DNA from: Liolophura sinensis
Lineage: Eukaryota; Mollusca; Polyplacophora; Chitonida; Chitonidae
Assembly: GCF_032854445.1 (NCBI RefSeq)
Contig: NC_088300.1
Span: 38,032,458 to 38,096,457, forward strand
Length of the DNA: 64,000 nucleotides
Reading direction: 5' to 3'
Shown in pieces: positions 1-11,739 of this stretch; position 1 is the first letter of the stretch; each line of letters begins with the position of its first letter. The position numbers were made by a program, and so were the translations under genes. A model generated the notes under the pieces. It was given only the letters and a program-made list of their open reading frames with translations, had not been told where the DNA came from and ran no database searches.

Positions 1-721
1 GTGATCTGGAATTCTGCAGCTAAACTCCCATATACATGAAGTTGTGCACCATGGAGACTGTGTTTTTCTAGGTCATGTGGTTTGGCAGCCATATTGGATG
101 TTATATGAAAATGTTTAAACATCTTCTTCTCAAGAATCAACCAGCGGATTGTTCTGAAATTTGATCTCGGGTAGACAGTTCTGAGATACATAAAGTTTGG
201 AAAAAATCATTGCCTTGTGCTAGAAATTGTGAAAGCTCACCATTGGTTAAATTTGTAATGTCACAACTAGTTTTTGAATTTAGATTTTTTTTTTGCACTC
301 TGGTGTATTTCGACTTTTTTTTTTTGGTTATCTTTGTAACTGTTTTAAGATATATTCAAGAAATTTATTTAGTTACATAATTTATAGGGACTGTAACTCT
401 AGAAGTATGGTAGCTAGAAATCTGAAACTTGCACCAAATTATAGCCCAAGACATGGCCTTTCTGTGGCAACGGATTTGAGCTAAGATTAACAGTTTCCTT
501 GTGAGAAGCGTTTAAATGATGCCGTTTCTTTCAAAATGCATTCAGGTCTCATTGCTTTAATATTGAATAAGATGGTATCTTAGCATTTATATGATCTGTT
601 GACTCGAGCGTTTATACTGCACCATCCATGATTTCGCAAAGCTGCCGCCTCTTTAATAGCGTACGAGACCTACAACAGTGATCAACATATTTAGGGAGGA
701 CGGTCAGGAGGTTTGCATTTC
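1..721. other. Non-coding, probably last intron of the Ku70 gene
   Basis: I find no convincing exon here. The stretch is AT-rich with runs of T near 287-330. It lies just upstream of the exon at 968-1084, so it is best read as intron, although I cannot exclude a short exon. Confidence 0.35.
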
Positions 722-838
722 TAGTTTGTTTATTTATTTTATTGGTGTTTTAAGCTGTACTCAAGAATATTTCACTTATACGATGGTGGCCAGCATTATG
801 GTGGGAGGAAACAGGAAAGTTGCCAAATGTGGGTGGTT
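722..838 (-). repeat. SINE fragment (tRNA-headed family), 3' part
   Basis: The stretch carries the conserved 3' body of the family that recurs through this window (plus-strand signatures CTCAAGAATATTTCACTTA and CCAGCATTATGGTGGG) with the AT-rich tail at the low-coordinate end. The tRNA-like head is missing. It sits in the presumed last intron of the Ku70 gene. Confidence 0.8.
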
Positions 839-967
839 TACTCCTGGCACTTTGATTTTATCCACCCATAGAACTGGCCTCCATTACACATGCGAAAAAT
901 TCTTGAGTATGGTAGTAAGTACCAAGCAAATAAATATATCAAAAAGAATAACATACTTGTGTTGCAG

Positions 968-1084
968 CTGGGAAAATTGACCGTGCCTGTTCTGAGGGAA
1001 TTCATCAAACGAGAGAAGATTCAGGCCAGTGGCACGAGGAAGGCAGATCTCATAGATGCCATAAATGACCACTTTGGTGTTTGA
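968..1084 (+). CDS. XRCC6: Ku70 (XRCC6) terminal coding exon, SAP domain; rest of gene outside the window
   Basis: Ku70 is one subunit of the Ku heterodimer, which binds DNA ends and starts non-homologous end joining in the nucleus. Its last ~40 residues form a SAP DNA-binding domain. The frame here reads LGKLTVPVLREFIKREKI, then a basic loop, then DLIDAINDHFGV and a TGA stop at 1082-1084. That matches the layout of the human Ku70 C-terminus (LGK-TVP-L start, -L-DA---HF- end). A splice acceptor, TTGTGTTGCAG, ends at 967 immediately before the homology. The open frame runs further upstream only through intron-like sequence. Upstream exons are not recognised in the first 960 bases and probably lie off the left edge. 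A different SAP-domain protein is the main alternative. Confidence 0.62.
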   Translation: MGKLTVPVLREFIKREKIQASGTRKADLIDAINDHFGV

Positions 1085-2203
1085 GAAAGAGGATCATCTG
1101 TTCATAGAAAGTGAAAGTAACAAATCAATAGTCATATATTTGTTGTTTTGTTTGTTTGTTTTTTTTTGTGGCATTCTAATTTTTTTTTTTCTTTTTTTGC
1201 AATTCCAGTAGCTTGGCCGATAACTTGTATGTGATTAATGGAATTCACTCCACACATAAAAATGACAGATTGTTATCTTGCGTGTCAACCATCATAATAG
1301 TGTAGTTATGGATCAGTCTTTATTTAGAAGGTGTTTATAAATCAAAATGATTTACACTGGAGGTTTAGAACCCTATTCACGAAAGGCCTTGAAAAGAGCT
1401 TGCTTTATTGTAAATTTGATTTTTATACAAAATTCAAGATTCATTGTCCCTGTGCACATTTGTATGTTTTTTTTGGGGTGGGAGGCGGGGGGGTATTGGT
1501 TGAACGTGAATTGAACAGTAGTCACACATAATTTTGACACATTTCCTGTACAGAGAAAACCTTAATTCTCCTCACTCATCCGTCCACACCCCCAGTGAGC
1601 TGTCGCCGATTCAGTTTTCCAGTGCAATTATGAGTCCTTCATAGCCTTCTGGTGATTATTCTTGAATTCCACTTCTCATTGCTAAGACACCAGGGTAAAA
1701 GTCTTTGTATTGTGTTCTTGTCGTAGATAAACACGGCAGCGTTTTCTTAACATTGCTTCATAAAACATGTATTGCTATGACAAAGAAATGTTTATATGTC
1801 GTGTCATGTCGGTGTATTCATCCATTAGCACGTGCCTTAATGCATTATGCTACTCACATCGTGAACCATTAACATCCTTGTATAGACTGAGTAGATTATA
1901 ACAGTAGTTGTTCATGTTTCTACACACAGATGCTAGAATGTAGATCTTTGAAATATATTGAAACTCTGTTAAAATCTGTTAAAAATTTGACTGCTCAAGA
2001 AATTGATTTCCTGTCAGTATCAGTCACAGATATTTGCTTGTAAGCATGTCTGTGTTTGTGAAATGGTCCACATGAAAGTGCTAAACTTGCGAAAAGAACT
2101 CTAAATTTCACACAGTTCATGGCTATTAAAAATGTTTCAGAAACTTGCAGTGGGTGTAAAGGTACTGGGGTATTACATAAAGGATGGTTATTCCCCATGT
2201 TCG
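1085..2203. other. Ku70 3' flank / non-coding
   Basis: The start of this stretch is presumably the 3' UTR of the exon above. It has T-runs at about 1155-1200 and a short G-rich run near 1470-1497. I see no canonical AATAAA and no other coding signal. Confidence 0.35.
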
Positions 2204-2397
2204 CTGTGAGTTCAAGTCCAGCTCATGCTGGCTTCCTCTCTGGCAGTACGTGGAAAGGTCTGGCAGCAACCTGCGGATGGTTGTGGGTTTCCCCCGGGCT
2301 CTGCCCGGTTTCCTCCCACCATAATGCTGGCCGCCGTCACGTAAGTGAAATATTCTCGAGTACGGCGTAAAACACCAATCAAATAAATAAATAAATA
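2204..2397 (+). repeat. SINE, nearly complete body (tRNA-headed family)
   Basis: It begins at the internal-promoter B-box region (GTGAGTTCAAGTCC) and runs through CAGCAACCTGCGGATGG, the GGGCTCTGCCCGG palindrome and the conserved 3' body. It ends in a tail of AAATAAATAAATA. The strand is set by the RNA polymerase III B box at the head and the A-rich tail at the end. Confidence 0.88.
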
Positions 2398-3164
2398 TTC
2401 CCCATGTAATACTCAGAGAAATTTTACAGCACTCGTATTTCCAAATACGAACATACAATCTGGCATTATAAACAGTGCATCAAAGCATCAAATCCTAATC
2501 TGTGGTTGACATTTACCAAGATATTTGCCCACTCACTGTGAAATTTTGCACAGAGCATCTCAGTAATCAAGTCAACACACTGTAGCCAGGGTTACCCTGT
2601 GGATACAGATGTGCTCCAATGAGCATGCACAAAGATTTTGATGCACTGTTTAAGACATGCCTAAATGAGGACCCTATTTCTTCTTATTTTTGGGACACGT
2701 GGTCTGCTCTTTTTCGCCAGCATACATGTAATTGCAGAAGGAGTATTTAGTTTATTTTTTCTCACATGGTTAGACTTTCTAATAAACATCGTACTCATAT
2801 CTTTACTTTTCAAAAAAACTGAGGGAAAGATGTAATATTCTGCTTTCAGCACTAGTAATGTCAGTCCGAAAAATCAGAAGAAATAGGGTATTTTGAGTTG
2901 AGTGTAGAAAAAGTAATATGTTGCCAATGTGAAGTTTGAACACTTTTCATATTGGAAGCACCTCTGCTCGCTCTACCCCGATAGTATTAGGTTAGAATTG
3001 AAATATTACTTGTTATTAGACGATAAGATCGTGTAACTGAGACAGATGTAGCTGTTATGGCCGTCTCAGGTGGAACTGAATCGCAAACCTAAGTCTGTTT
3101 CTTGTTAATCATTACACTAGTCAGCTTAACACCTGTCCAGCCTGTAGGCAGGGGAAGAAAGGAA
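2398..3164. other. No recognisable feature
   Basis: AT-rich sequence without a supported gene, RNA or repeat. Confidence 0.4.
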
Positions 3165-4195
3165 ATACATGATCTCTATACGTACTGTATCTGATTGTGG
3201 TAGGTTGCGACTTTCTGTGAAACGGAGGTCAGTTTTGAGGAAATATATTATCAGTATCGAAGCAGCTGGTTCCGGTATCCATGTCATTGCACAGACAGGT
3301 GTAAATCCATCTTTTTGTGAAACCGAGGTCATTTTTGAAAAAACGTATCATCAGCATCGAAGCAGCTGGTTCTGGTATCCATGTTGTTGCAGACAGGTGT
3401 AAATCCATCTTTTTGTGAAACGGAGGTCAGTTTTGAGGAAACATATTAACAGTATCGAAGCATTTAGTTGAGGTATCCATGTTGTTGCAGACAGGTGTAA
3501 ACCCATCTTTTTGTGAAATGGAGGTCAGTTTTGAGGAAACATATTAACAGTATCGAAGCATTTAGTTGAGGTATCCATGTTGTTGCAGACAGGTGTAAAC
3601 CCATCTTTTTGTGAAATGGAGGTCAGTTTTGAGGAAACATATTAACAGTATCGAAGCAGCTGATTCTGGTATCCATGTCATTGCAGACAGGTGTAAATCC
3701 ATCTTTGTGTGAAACCGAGGTCATTTTTGAAAACACGTATTATCAGTATCGAAGCAGCTGGTTCTGGTATCCATGTTGTTGCAGACAGGTGTAAACCCAT
3801 CTTTTTGTGAAACGGAGGTCAGTTTTGAGGAAACATATTAACAGTATCGAAGCAGCTGGTTCTGGTATCCATGTTGTTGCAGACAGGTGTAAATCCATCT
3901 TTTTGTGAAACCGAGGTCAGTTTTGAGGAATCCTATTATCAGTATCGAAGCAGCTGGTTGAGGTATCCATGTTGTTGCAGACAGGTGTAAATCCATCTTT
4001 TTGTGAAACGGAGGTCAGTTTTGAGGAAACGTATTATCAGTATCCAAGCAGCTGGTTCCGATCCATGTTGTTGCAGACAGGTGTAAATCCATCTTTTTGT
4101 GAAACCGAGGTCAGTTTTGAGGAAATGTATTATCAGTATCGAAGCAGCTGGTTCTGGTATCCATGTTGTTGCAGACAGGTGTAAATCCATTTCTA
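3165..4195. repeat. 98-bp minisatellite, about 10.5 copies
   Basis: The word GCAGACAGGTGTAA recurs at 3389, 3487, 3585, 3683, 3781, 3879, 3977, 4073 and 4171. That is a strict 98-bp spacing apart from one 96-bp unit. Units differ by scattered substitutions, and some share a variant TTTAGTTGAGG segment, which points to local amplification of sub-types. Because 98 is not a multiple of three, short open frames appear on both strands. They are by-products of the repeat and not genes. Confidence 0.95.
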
Positions 4196-4794
4196 AGTGA
4201 CCAGTATGCTCAGAAACAGATTTCTGACTCTGTTATTGTTCTAATTTTCATGCAAGAATCATTAAAATACATGAATAAATTTATAAATACTATGTTTTGT
4301 GTTTTTTTTTACTTGCAAGAAAATACCGTGACCTCACTTGTTGCAGTGTTTACCAAACCTGAAAGCCAATCTGTTTTAGAAAACTTACAGGCATATGCAG
4401 TTTGTTGGAGACTTGAAGGTTTTAGAAAGAAAGACTTTCAGGTTTTCCTGAAAGTGAATGGAACATTTTATCATTATGTTTGTTAAAACACATCTTGTTA
4501 TTTCTGGATGATGAAACATTAAATCTACATGCATAAAAATAATCGTTGAGAATCGCTTGTAAATAGGGTTGGTTTATTTGAAATGGTTCGCCAAAAGGAC
4601 AGAAAGTCACCATTGGTGCATATTTCACTGGCTGATCAGCTCGTCGTTAATCAGCTTGTGTAACAATGAATCAGATACAGGAGATGATGGTTCGATCCTA
4701 CCTGTAGTTCTCTGTGAGCAGATGGAGCTTGTAGCGCTGTTCATGCTGGTGGCCTTTGGTACGACCCGACCCGAGCCTTGCGTGCTGAGTGGTT
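4196..4794. other. No gene; isolated B-box-like word
   Basis: No coding signal is supported. GGTTCGATCCT at about 4689-4699 resembles a tRNA/SINE B box and may be a remnant of a SINE head belonging to the copy just downstream. Confidence 0.3.
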
Positions 4795-4941
4795 AGTGTG
4801 CCAGCGCGGCGCAGTATCTCTGACAACCTGCTGATGATCGTGAGTTTCTGCTCGGTTTCATCTTGCCAAAATGCACGCCACCGCCCTATAAGTGAAATGT
4901 TCTTGAGTACGGCGTAAAACAATAATGAAGTAAATAAATTA
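4795..4941 (+). repeat. Divergent SINE copy (tRNA-headed family)
   Basis: The 3' body is recognisable (TATAAGTGAAATGTTCTTGAGTACGGCGTAAAAC) as split words and ends in AAGTAAATAAATT. The 5' part is strongly diverged. Confidence 0.7.
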
Positions 4942-5459
4942 ACACCAATAAAGTGAACAAATGCCGGTAAGTCTCATGTCAGTCCATCAGGACTTCCCCT
5001 TTCTTTTGAAGAAAAGCTAGTGGTATTACACTCTTCATCAAATTTTGCTTCAAATGCAACCAATTTCAGTTTACAACAAAATAGAATACATTGCAAACTG
5101 TAAGTATTTGTAGAGGCACTTAAAACTTGAGTTGGAGTCAAATGTCAAATTAATTCCGTGGTTAACCAAGTTTTCAAGCCAAACACAAATTTATCCATCC
5201 ATTAAACTTTCATAGTAGTGTTAAAATTAATATTTCAGGTCCATACTTCAATCATTGTCAATCAGAGGGCACGCTGCAAAATAATGTCAATAAAATTGTC
5301 AAATAAAATTGCAGTGCACTGTCAATTTCTTTTTAAAAAATGTCAAGATTACACAATTTGGAACAATTTAATATAGCAAATAAACTTAATCATAGCACTT
5401 TGAATCATCCAAATCATTCTCACACCCAAACTGAATTGCCAACATTTCTTTTACTATCA
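4942..5459. other. No recognisable feature
   Basis: AT-rich sequence. It abuts the truncated retrotransposon on its right, and I see no 3' LTR here. Confidence 0.4.
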
Positions 5460-6815
5460 GTACATAGTTTTCTGTGTCGGCGTAAGTGCTCGTGAGGCAA
5501 AGGCAACTGGTTTGCCTTCTTGAAGAATGATTGCGCCAAGGCCTGATTTTAAAACGTCTACTTGGAGGGTGACGTCATAGTATGCTAACACCGTTCCTGG
5601 TGTTCGCGTGATGATGGATTTCACCTGTTCAAATGCTTCGTCACAATTTGCGTCCCATAGCCACTTAATATCTTCTTTTAAGAGTTCTCTTATTGGAGCT
5701 GTGGCTGTTGCAAGTCCTGGGGCAAACTTGGTGAGGTAATACCCATCACCGTTTCCAGTTCCTTTTTCGAGGTAGAGGTCGGCATCTGATCAATCGCTTT
5801 AATCTTGTCTGGGTCAGGTTTCAGACCTTCCGACATGAGAGTGTGCCCGTAGAACTTTGTCTCTGTGACCCCAATTTCCATTTTTGCAGAATTCGGGTGC
5901 AGATTTTGTCACGGCATCTCTGAAGTAGTTCTCGGAGTCATTCATTGTAGAGTTCTAGGGTTGGTGCGTAGAGCAGAATGTCATCAATCAAAACCTCAAC
6001 GCCGTCAAGGCCTTTAAGGGCTTCGCGTGCTTTCTTTTGGAAGATTTCTTGGGCTGATACAAGGCCAAAAGGTAAGCGTGTAAATGTCCACCTGCCAAAG
6101 GGAGAGTTAAATGTTGTGAGTTCATCATCTAGCTGGATCTGCCAGTACCCGGACTTTGCGTCGAGCCGTACATGTATTTCTCACCTGCCAGTATATGTGT
6201 TATGTCCTCCATTGTAGGAAGTTGATAGTGCTCTCGCATTATGTTTTCATTCAAATCCTTCGAGTCGATACTTATCGGCAGTGTGTTGTCTTTTTTCGTG
6301 ACGGCCACCACTGAACTTACCCATTCTATGGGCTCGTCATTGGCTCTGATAACGCCCATTGACTCCATACATTTTAGTTCATTTTTGACACGATCCCTTA
6401 ATGCTACGGGGACATGCCGACTGAGTCTAATTTTTGCTTTTCCTGGAAGACAACCAAGCCCTGTGATGATATCCTTGTTCTCCTTAATCACTGATTCTTT
6501 AGTCAAAAACTGCTTTGTCGTTGGCTGATCAATTGTCATAACCACTTTCACCAGGTGTTGTAACTTACAGGCGTTGAAACGTAGGAGGGGTTTCGCTGGG
6601 CTATCCACAACTACAAACTCTAAGTTCTGAACAATGTTTTTATATTTGCCTGGTACTGTGCATTTAGCTGTAACTTTGAGCTGATTACCACCATATCCTG
6701 ATAACTTGGGGAGAAAGCGTGTTTGTAGAGGTACTCGCTTGACAGTAGTCTTTCGTATGTTTCTGTGGGAATGCAGTTTACCTGTGCTCCAGTATCCAGT
6801 TTACACCTGAGAGTT
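5460..6815 (-). pseudogene. gypsy Pol pseudogene: protease, reverse transcriptase, RNase H
   Basis: The protease signature LDTGAQVNCIP is encoded at about 6765-6815. The RT segment at 6608-6129 contains VPVALRDRVKNELKCMESMG, WVSSVVAVTKKD, DSKDLNENI and REHYQLPTMEDI. A frameshift near 6160 moves the reading to LDAKSGYWQIQLDDE, PFGLVSAQEIFQ and the catalytic box VLIDDILLY (about 5974-6000), which then stops at 5938. The thumb segment VTETKFYGHTLMSEGLKPDP follows (5881-5690), and then RNase H start with EGKPVAFASRALTPTQ (about 5465-5520). These are the standard Ty3/gypsy landmarks. At least two frame changes make it non-functional. Confidence 0.88.
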
Positions 6816-7526
6816 TTGCATATGCTTCATTTTCTTTGTTTTTTGTGTTAACTGTACCTAAAAATAGCACATTGTCCTCAGTGTAAGTATCTGTGTTATG
6901 ATTATCTTCACAAACAGCATGAGCTGATTTAGACCTACACATTGTCTTGAAATGATTTTTGATGCCACATTTCATACAAGTTTTTCCCACTGCTGGGCAA
7001 GTTTCTGACTTCATATCCACACCGACCACATTGAGAATTGTCCTGCTTGTCATGATCATCTTCTAAGAGGAGTTTTTCCTGAACTTCAGATGAATTTGAG
7101 CCCATGAGAACCCTATATTTATTCATGTCGTCTAGATCATGAAAACTACAATCACGGCCAATGAGTTTTAACTGAGTGACCCATTCGTCTATCGATTTTG
7201 ACGGACCTTGACCCCGTTGATGAAATAACTTACGTTGTACCGACGTGTTTTTCTTCGGGTTGCAGTAGTACTGGAAAGTTCGAACAGTTTCTCTGGCTTC
7301 TTAGAATCTTCCTCTGAAAGTTCACCACTCGAGCGCCTTGCTCTGCAAATGTCTCTGCCTTTTTGTTCGATGTTTATCAAGAACTGTGCGGCTTTTCGCT
7401 CCGCTTTTCGTCTGCATCCGGTCCGGTGAACACGAGGTGCATCAGTTCCTTCCATCATGACCAGTTTTCTGCAACATTACCGCTGTCGAAATCCATGGGA
7501 GACATCTGTTTCACGTTCGCCGCCAT
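6816..7526 (-). pseudogene. gypsy Gag pseudogene with CCHC zinc knuckle
   Basis: The likely Gag ATG is at 7526 on the minus strand, after the primer-binding site. The zinc knuckle reads CMKCGIKNHFKTMC (C-x2-C-x4-H-x4-C) and lies at about 6940-6985, with a preceding Cys-rich stretch. Gag binds the element RNA and forms the particle. In-frame stops shortly after the start and frame changes through 7130-7460 break it. Confidence 0.7.
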
Positions 7527-7540
7527 CTCGAGGGTTCTTC

Positions 7541-7555
7541 TGGACTCCTGACACC
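7541..7555 (-). other. Primer-binding site next to the LTR
   Basis: Minus-strand TGGTGTCAGGAGTCC directly follows the LTR end (…TATTACA). A TGG-starting primer-binding site right after the CA end of an LTR is the usual arrangement for initiating reverse transcription. Confidence 0.6.
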
Positions 7556-7979
7556 ATGTAATACTCTATGTTCACCTCTTTTGACGTAAGAAAGTGAAAA
7601 TAAATAAAGGACTCGAAACAGCGTCTCCATTCAGGCAGTCACTGCATTCAACTCACTTCATGACTTTGAGCAGTCCCGCAGTATGTTACTTACGTAATAT
7701 TAGGAAATTGCTATGCTGCAACGTTCATGAATATGAATATAGGGAAGCTGATCACGTGATGTAAACATGCAAATATGCTATGATGTAAACAAATGCACGT
7801 GGCAAACTATGACAATATCACGCGCTTATATTATATCCAATGACAGCGAAAGCAACGTTAAATGGATGTTCCATCGTTCCATCGTTTTTCTACGTGATTC
7901 TGCCTGTACTTCCATGATCTTGTAAACATATTATTGCTTGCAACATTGTTCATAGTTGAGGGGTATTTAGTGCACTACA
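7556..7979 (-). repeat. Probable 5' LTR of the gypsy element (about 424 bp)
   Basis: On the minus strand the segment starts TGTAGTGCACTAAATACC and ends GAGTATTACA, so it has TG…CA ends. It lies immediately before the primer-binding site. The inner boundary is well supported. The outer boundary at 7979 is a guess, because no second LTR is available for comparison. Confidence 0.45.
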
Positions 7980-8629
7980 CCGTACTTTATCAAACAGCAA
8001 TCTGACCAATCTATACAGTTGCGGATAGATGACAGTGACCACCTTGTAAACAAGAGACTGGTTCCATTAAAGGTCGGGCACCCTTTATGACAATACCATA
8101 AGATTGACACTCTTGGATCACTGGTGTTTTGTTTGTTTTTTACCTAATTCTGCTTAAGCCATGGTGGGGGGTGGGGCGGGGGGGGGGGGGGGCGTGTAAT
8201 TTGCTATTTACATGAACACTGAGAACAAAATCCTAACTGAGGTAAAGAGACCGGTACATGCAATGGCTTTCAAATATAATCTATTACCTTTTCGCCTGGC
8301 TTGATCTGTCTTATTCTATATAATTTCACCTGAAATACTGCGACTTTCTTTGACAGGCCCTGTGAAGATGTTCCACCACCTGCAGATGGCAGTGTAATTC
8401 TGCATGTACCTTATTTAGCTTTACGGAAGTAAAGAACATGTATTTGTGCCATGCTAATGATGAGATTTTTGTGCAAAGCACATTCGAAATACCTGGCGGA
8501 TTTAGACATAGACATAAATAACCTCATTGATAAAATGCATGGAATTGTTTTCTCAGAATTATTCGTTTAAAGTATATCAAAGAACCTAGGTGGATGAAAA
8601 CAGTCCGGTATTCAAGCTGTTCGATAGGG
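7980..8629. other. Non-coding with a long G-run
   Basis: The only notable item is an almost pure G tract at about 8163-8194 that could form a G-quadruplex. Nothing else is supported. Confidence 0.4.
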
Positions 8630-11600
8630 TACAGTTACGTATTTTCAGGAAGCTTTAAGAAGTAATCAACACACATTCACAGAGGAAAAATATTAGAGAT
8701 GCATTCATTTTATGTTAAACTTTATAAAGCTATAATTAAGTAATTAAGAATTAAAAAAAAAATATACTGTAGCGATGAAGCCTCGCTAAAGCTTTAGGGA
8801 AGTATACATACACCAATCAGTCGTTCATCATACCAAGTACCCGATGTGTATAGCAACAACCATAGCAAGTACCTAGCATAGGCTATTCCCCAACATATGA
8901 TAAGAGCGATGAACCCTGATCATAAGGTATTGGTGAGAGAACTACATAATGAACAACTCATCACAGTAATCCTCAACTGAAACATAGCAAACAATATTTT
9001 ATTCAAGAAGATGACATATGAGCGGTGTGTTTATGCAGGCGTTTTAAATTTCTCTCATTCCGAAGTTATTAGCTCTCAATGTGCTTTCCTTTTGTATGCA
9101 AGCCAGTAAATTCAGTACCCAATGATTTCTTAGGGTAGGCGTGAGTAAGTGCCGTGGATCATAGATTAGTGGATTCAGCTGCTACCCAAGCTTTCTTGGG
9201 ATTAACCAGGAACACAGCAAAAGGGACATTGGGTATCTTGGATATCTACAGCATTATAATGACCCAGTCATTTCTAGAGGGGTGGTCATCAACATCAAGG
9301 GAGTGCACACATTTTCTGACTTACAATAGTACGCGATGATTTCACAGGGTGACCCAGGTACCCGATGATTTCATGGGGTGACCCCATGAACTTGTGCAAG
9401 TAAAGGCAGTATTAGTAATATCCTCATTAACTTCGAATATTCCAGACATCACGGTTGAGATATTTGTAAATGCCTGAAACTGTTACAAGGGAATTGCCCC
9501 ATGGAGAAATCTGCATGTGTCAGTAGTAACCCCATGATTTCATAGGAACACTGGGGCCCATGTTTACAGAGGGTTAAAACTGACATGCAGAGAAAATAGG
9601 ACGTTTAATCTTATAATTCCAAATTAAAACAAATTGTAAGATGACAAAGGCTCTATCATACCTAAGGTGGATATATTCCAATCCGTGATCAGATCAGTGA
9701 TGATAAATCAAGGTGTGGACGCCGCTAATATTTCGGACCAAGTCCCTGGGTTACTTGAATTTCCCGCCTTTAAACGCTTCAGCGAGTACTCTCTACATCA
9801 AAATGGAGTTACACTAAGTCCCTCATTAGAATGACCGTAGATCATATTTTGTTTGATTTCACATAAGTCAACCGGAATAATATTAAAAACAGTTTCCTAC
9901 TATATCTTTTTGTGATCTATAACGTGTAGATCTTCAAATAAAATAAACCTATTTATTAGAGATTTATGGTGAAATAAACATGGCCTCTCCATGTAGCACG
10001 CACTCATGACATGGCACCCTCTACCAGTTCAGGGTGAGAAATAAACAACTATCCAAGAACAATTAAACTGATAAGTAACAAGTTATTCTTACTTGGTATT
10101 TCTGTTTTAGCCGTGTAGTTAACATCGCAAAATAGTAATTAATCCACATGGCAATCCTTCACTACAACAACAACCATCACATACAATTTACATCGCTTAT
10201 GTGTTTGATATTTTACGCATCCACTGTTTGCTATTGAATCCCAGAAATATCAGCAAGTTTACCACATATATTAAGCAATGTATGAACAAGAAGACAGTTA
10301 TTTTAGAGAAGGAAATATATAATTGTCTCAGTACAAATGTTGGCTGTCTTTGTCATCTCACTTAGGCAGGATATCCATCTCATCTTAATTAGGCGGGGTA
10401 TCAATCTCGTCGCATTGAGGCAGGGTGTCAGCAGAATCTGAAACTGAACTTAGAAAACAAAGTATTAACATCCCCTTCCCAACCCTACAATACACAATCC
10501 ATGAATACAACTAATAAAGGTCAGGTGGAACGTTCTGTTCACGTTTACTTTTATTAAGCTGTAAAAAGTCCTCAAGAATTTAAAAAATAAAGAAACAAAG
10601 AACTAACATCCCATCATCTACCCTTCAATGTCCATTTTCCGAACAGAACTAATACCAGAAGAAACATTTACGTTTACGTTTATTTTCGGGAAGCTTTAAA
10701 AAGTAATCAACACACATTCACAGAAAAGAAATATTAAAGAAGCATTAATTTTATGTTTAACTTTATCAAGCTGTAATTGAGTAATTAAGAATTTAAAAAA
10801 TAATATACAAACGGCGGCTATCCATTTCATCTCACTTAGATGGGCTATCCATCTCATCTGATTTAGGCGGGGTGTCAGCAGGCTCTGAAATTGAGCTTGG
10901 AAAACAAAGCATTAACATTATTTATTTTTATTTATTTGATTTGTGTTTCACGCCGTACCAAAGAATATTTCACTTATACGACGACGGCCAGCATTTTGCT
11001 GGATGGAAACGGGGCAGAGCCCAGGAGAAACCCACGACCATCCGCAGGTTGCTGAGAGACCTTCCCCACTTGCGGCCGGAGATGAAACCAGCATGAGCTG
11101 GGAATTAACATTAACATTAAGGAAGGATTAATTTTATGTCGAACATTTATTCAGCTATAATTAAGTTCTCAAGCATTTGTGAAAATAAATATACAAATGA
11201 CGGCAATCCATTTCATCTCATTTAGGCGAGGTGTCAGCAGAATGTCCAACGGAGCTTGGAAAACAAAGAATTAACATCCCCTCCCCAACCCTATATTATA
11301 CATCCCATGAATAAAAAATAGTAAAAGAAGCATTAAGTTTACGTTATTAGGCTATAAAAAGTAATCCAGAATTTTAAAATTAAGTAAACAAAAAATTCAC
11401 ATCCTCTCACCCTCACAAGCCCTAAAAAGAACTAATAATAAGAAACAATACGTTTACTTTTACTTACAGGCAGCTACAAAAAAGTAATCAACACACATTT
11501 ACTGAATAAAAATATTGAAGACGCATTATTATTATGTTTAACTATGAAGCTATGATTAAGTAATCAAGAAATAAAACTAATTAAATAAGCATTAAGATTA

Positions 11601-11739
11601 CGTTTGATTTTATTTTAATTCTATTTAGCCATAAAAAAATCACCACCACCCTCCCGACGGAATGCAGGGCAGCACAACAAATATAGCATAGCATACAAAT
11701 AAACATAGAACAGCATAAAAATAAGTTAAATATAACCTA
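8630..11739. repeat. Degenerate locally duplicated AT-rich block, at least four partial copies
   Basis: The words AAGTAATCAACACACATT, TTTTATGTTTAACTTTAT and AAGTAATTAAGAATT recur in the same order at about 8645-8760, 10690-10805 and 11480-11580. A second module (ATCCATTTCATCTCA, GTGTCAGCAG, GAGCTTGGAAAACAAAG) recurs at about 10380-10460, 10815-10915 and 11205-11270. The copies are too diverged for a single clean period. A SINE has inserted into one copy at 10919. No coding sequence is supported across the block. Confidence 0.65.
10919..11101 (-). repeat. SINE inserted in the degenerate repeat, with target duplication
   Basis: The conserved 3' body and the central CCACGACCATCCGCAGGTTGC segment are present, with the AT tail at the low-coordinate side. 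Flanks show ATTAACATTA on both sides (about 10912-10921 and 11103-11118), a plausible target-site duplication from LINE-machinery insertion. The tRNA-like head is truncated. Confidence 0.83.

Larger units (their letters stand above)
5460..7979 (-). mobile_element. Ty3/gypsy LTR retrotransposon, 5' LTR to RNase H, 3' end missing
   Basis: Reading on the minus strand from 7979 the order is 5' LTR, primer-binding site, Gag with a CCHC knuckle, aspartic protease, reverse transcriptase and start of RNase H. That is the Ty3/gypsy order. The integrase and 3' LTR are absent because homology stops at about 5460. Frameshifts and stops break every domain, so this is a dead, 3'-truncated copy. Confidence 0.85.

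Noticed and set aside
3165-4195. Open frames across the 98-bp array on both strands
   Set aside because: Produced by the repeat; the same peptide words recur with the repeat period.
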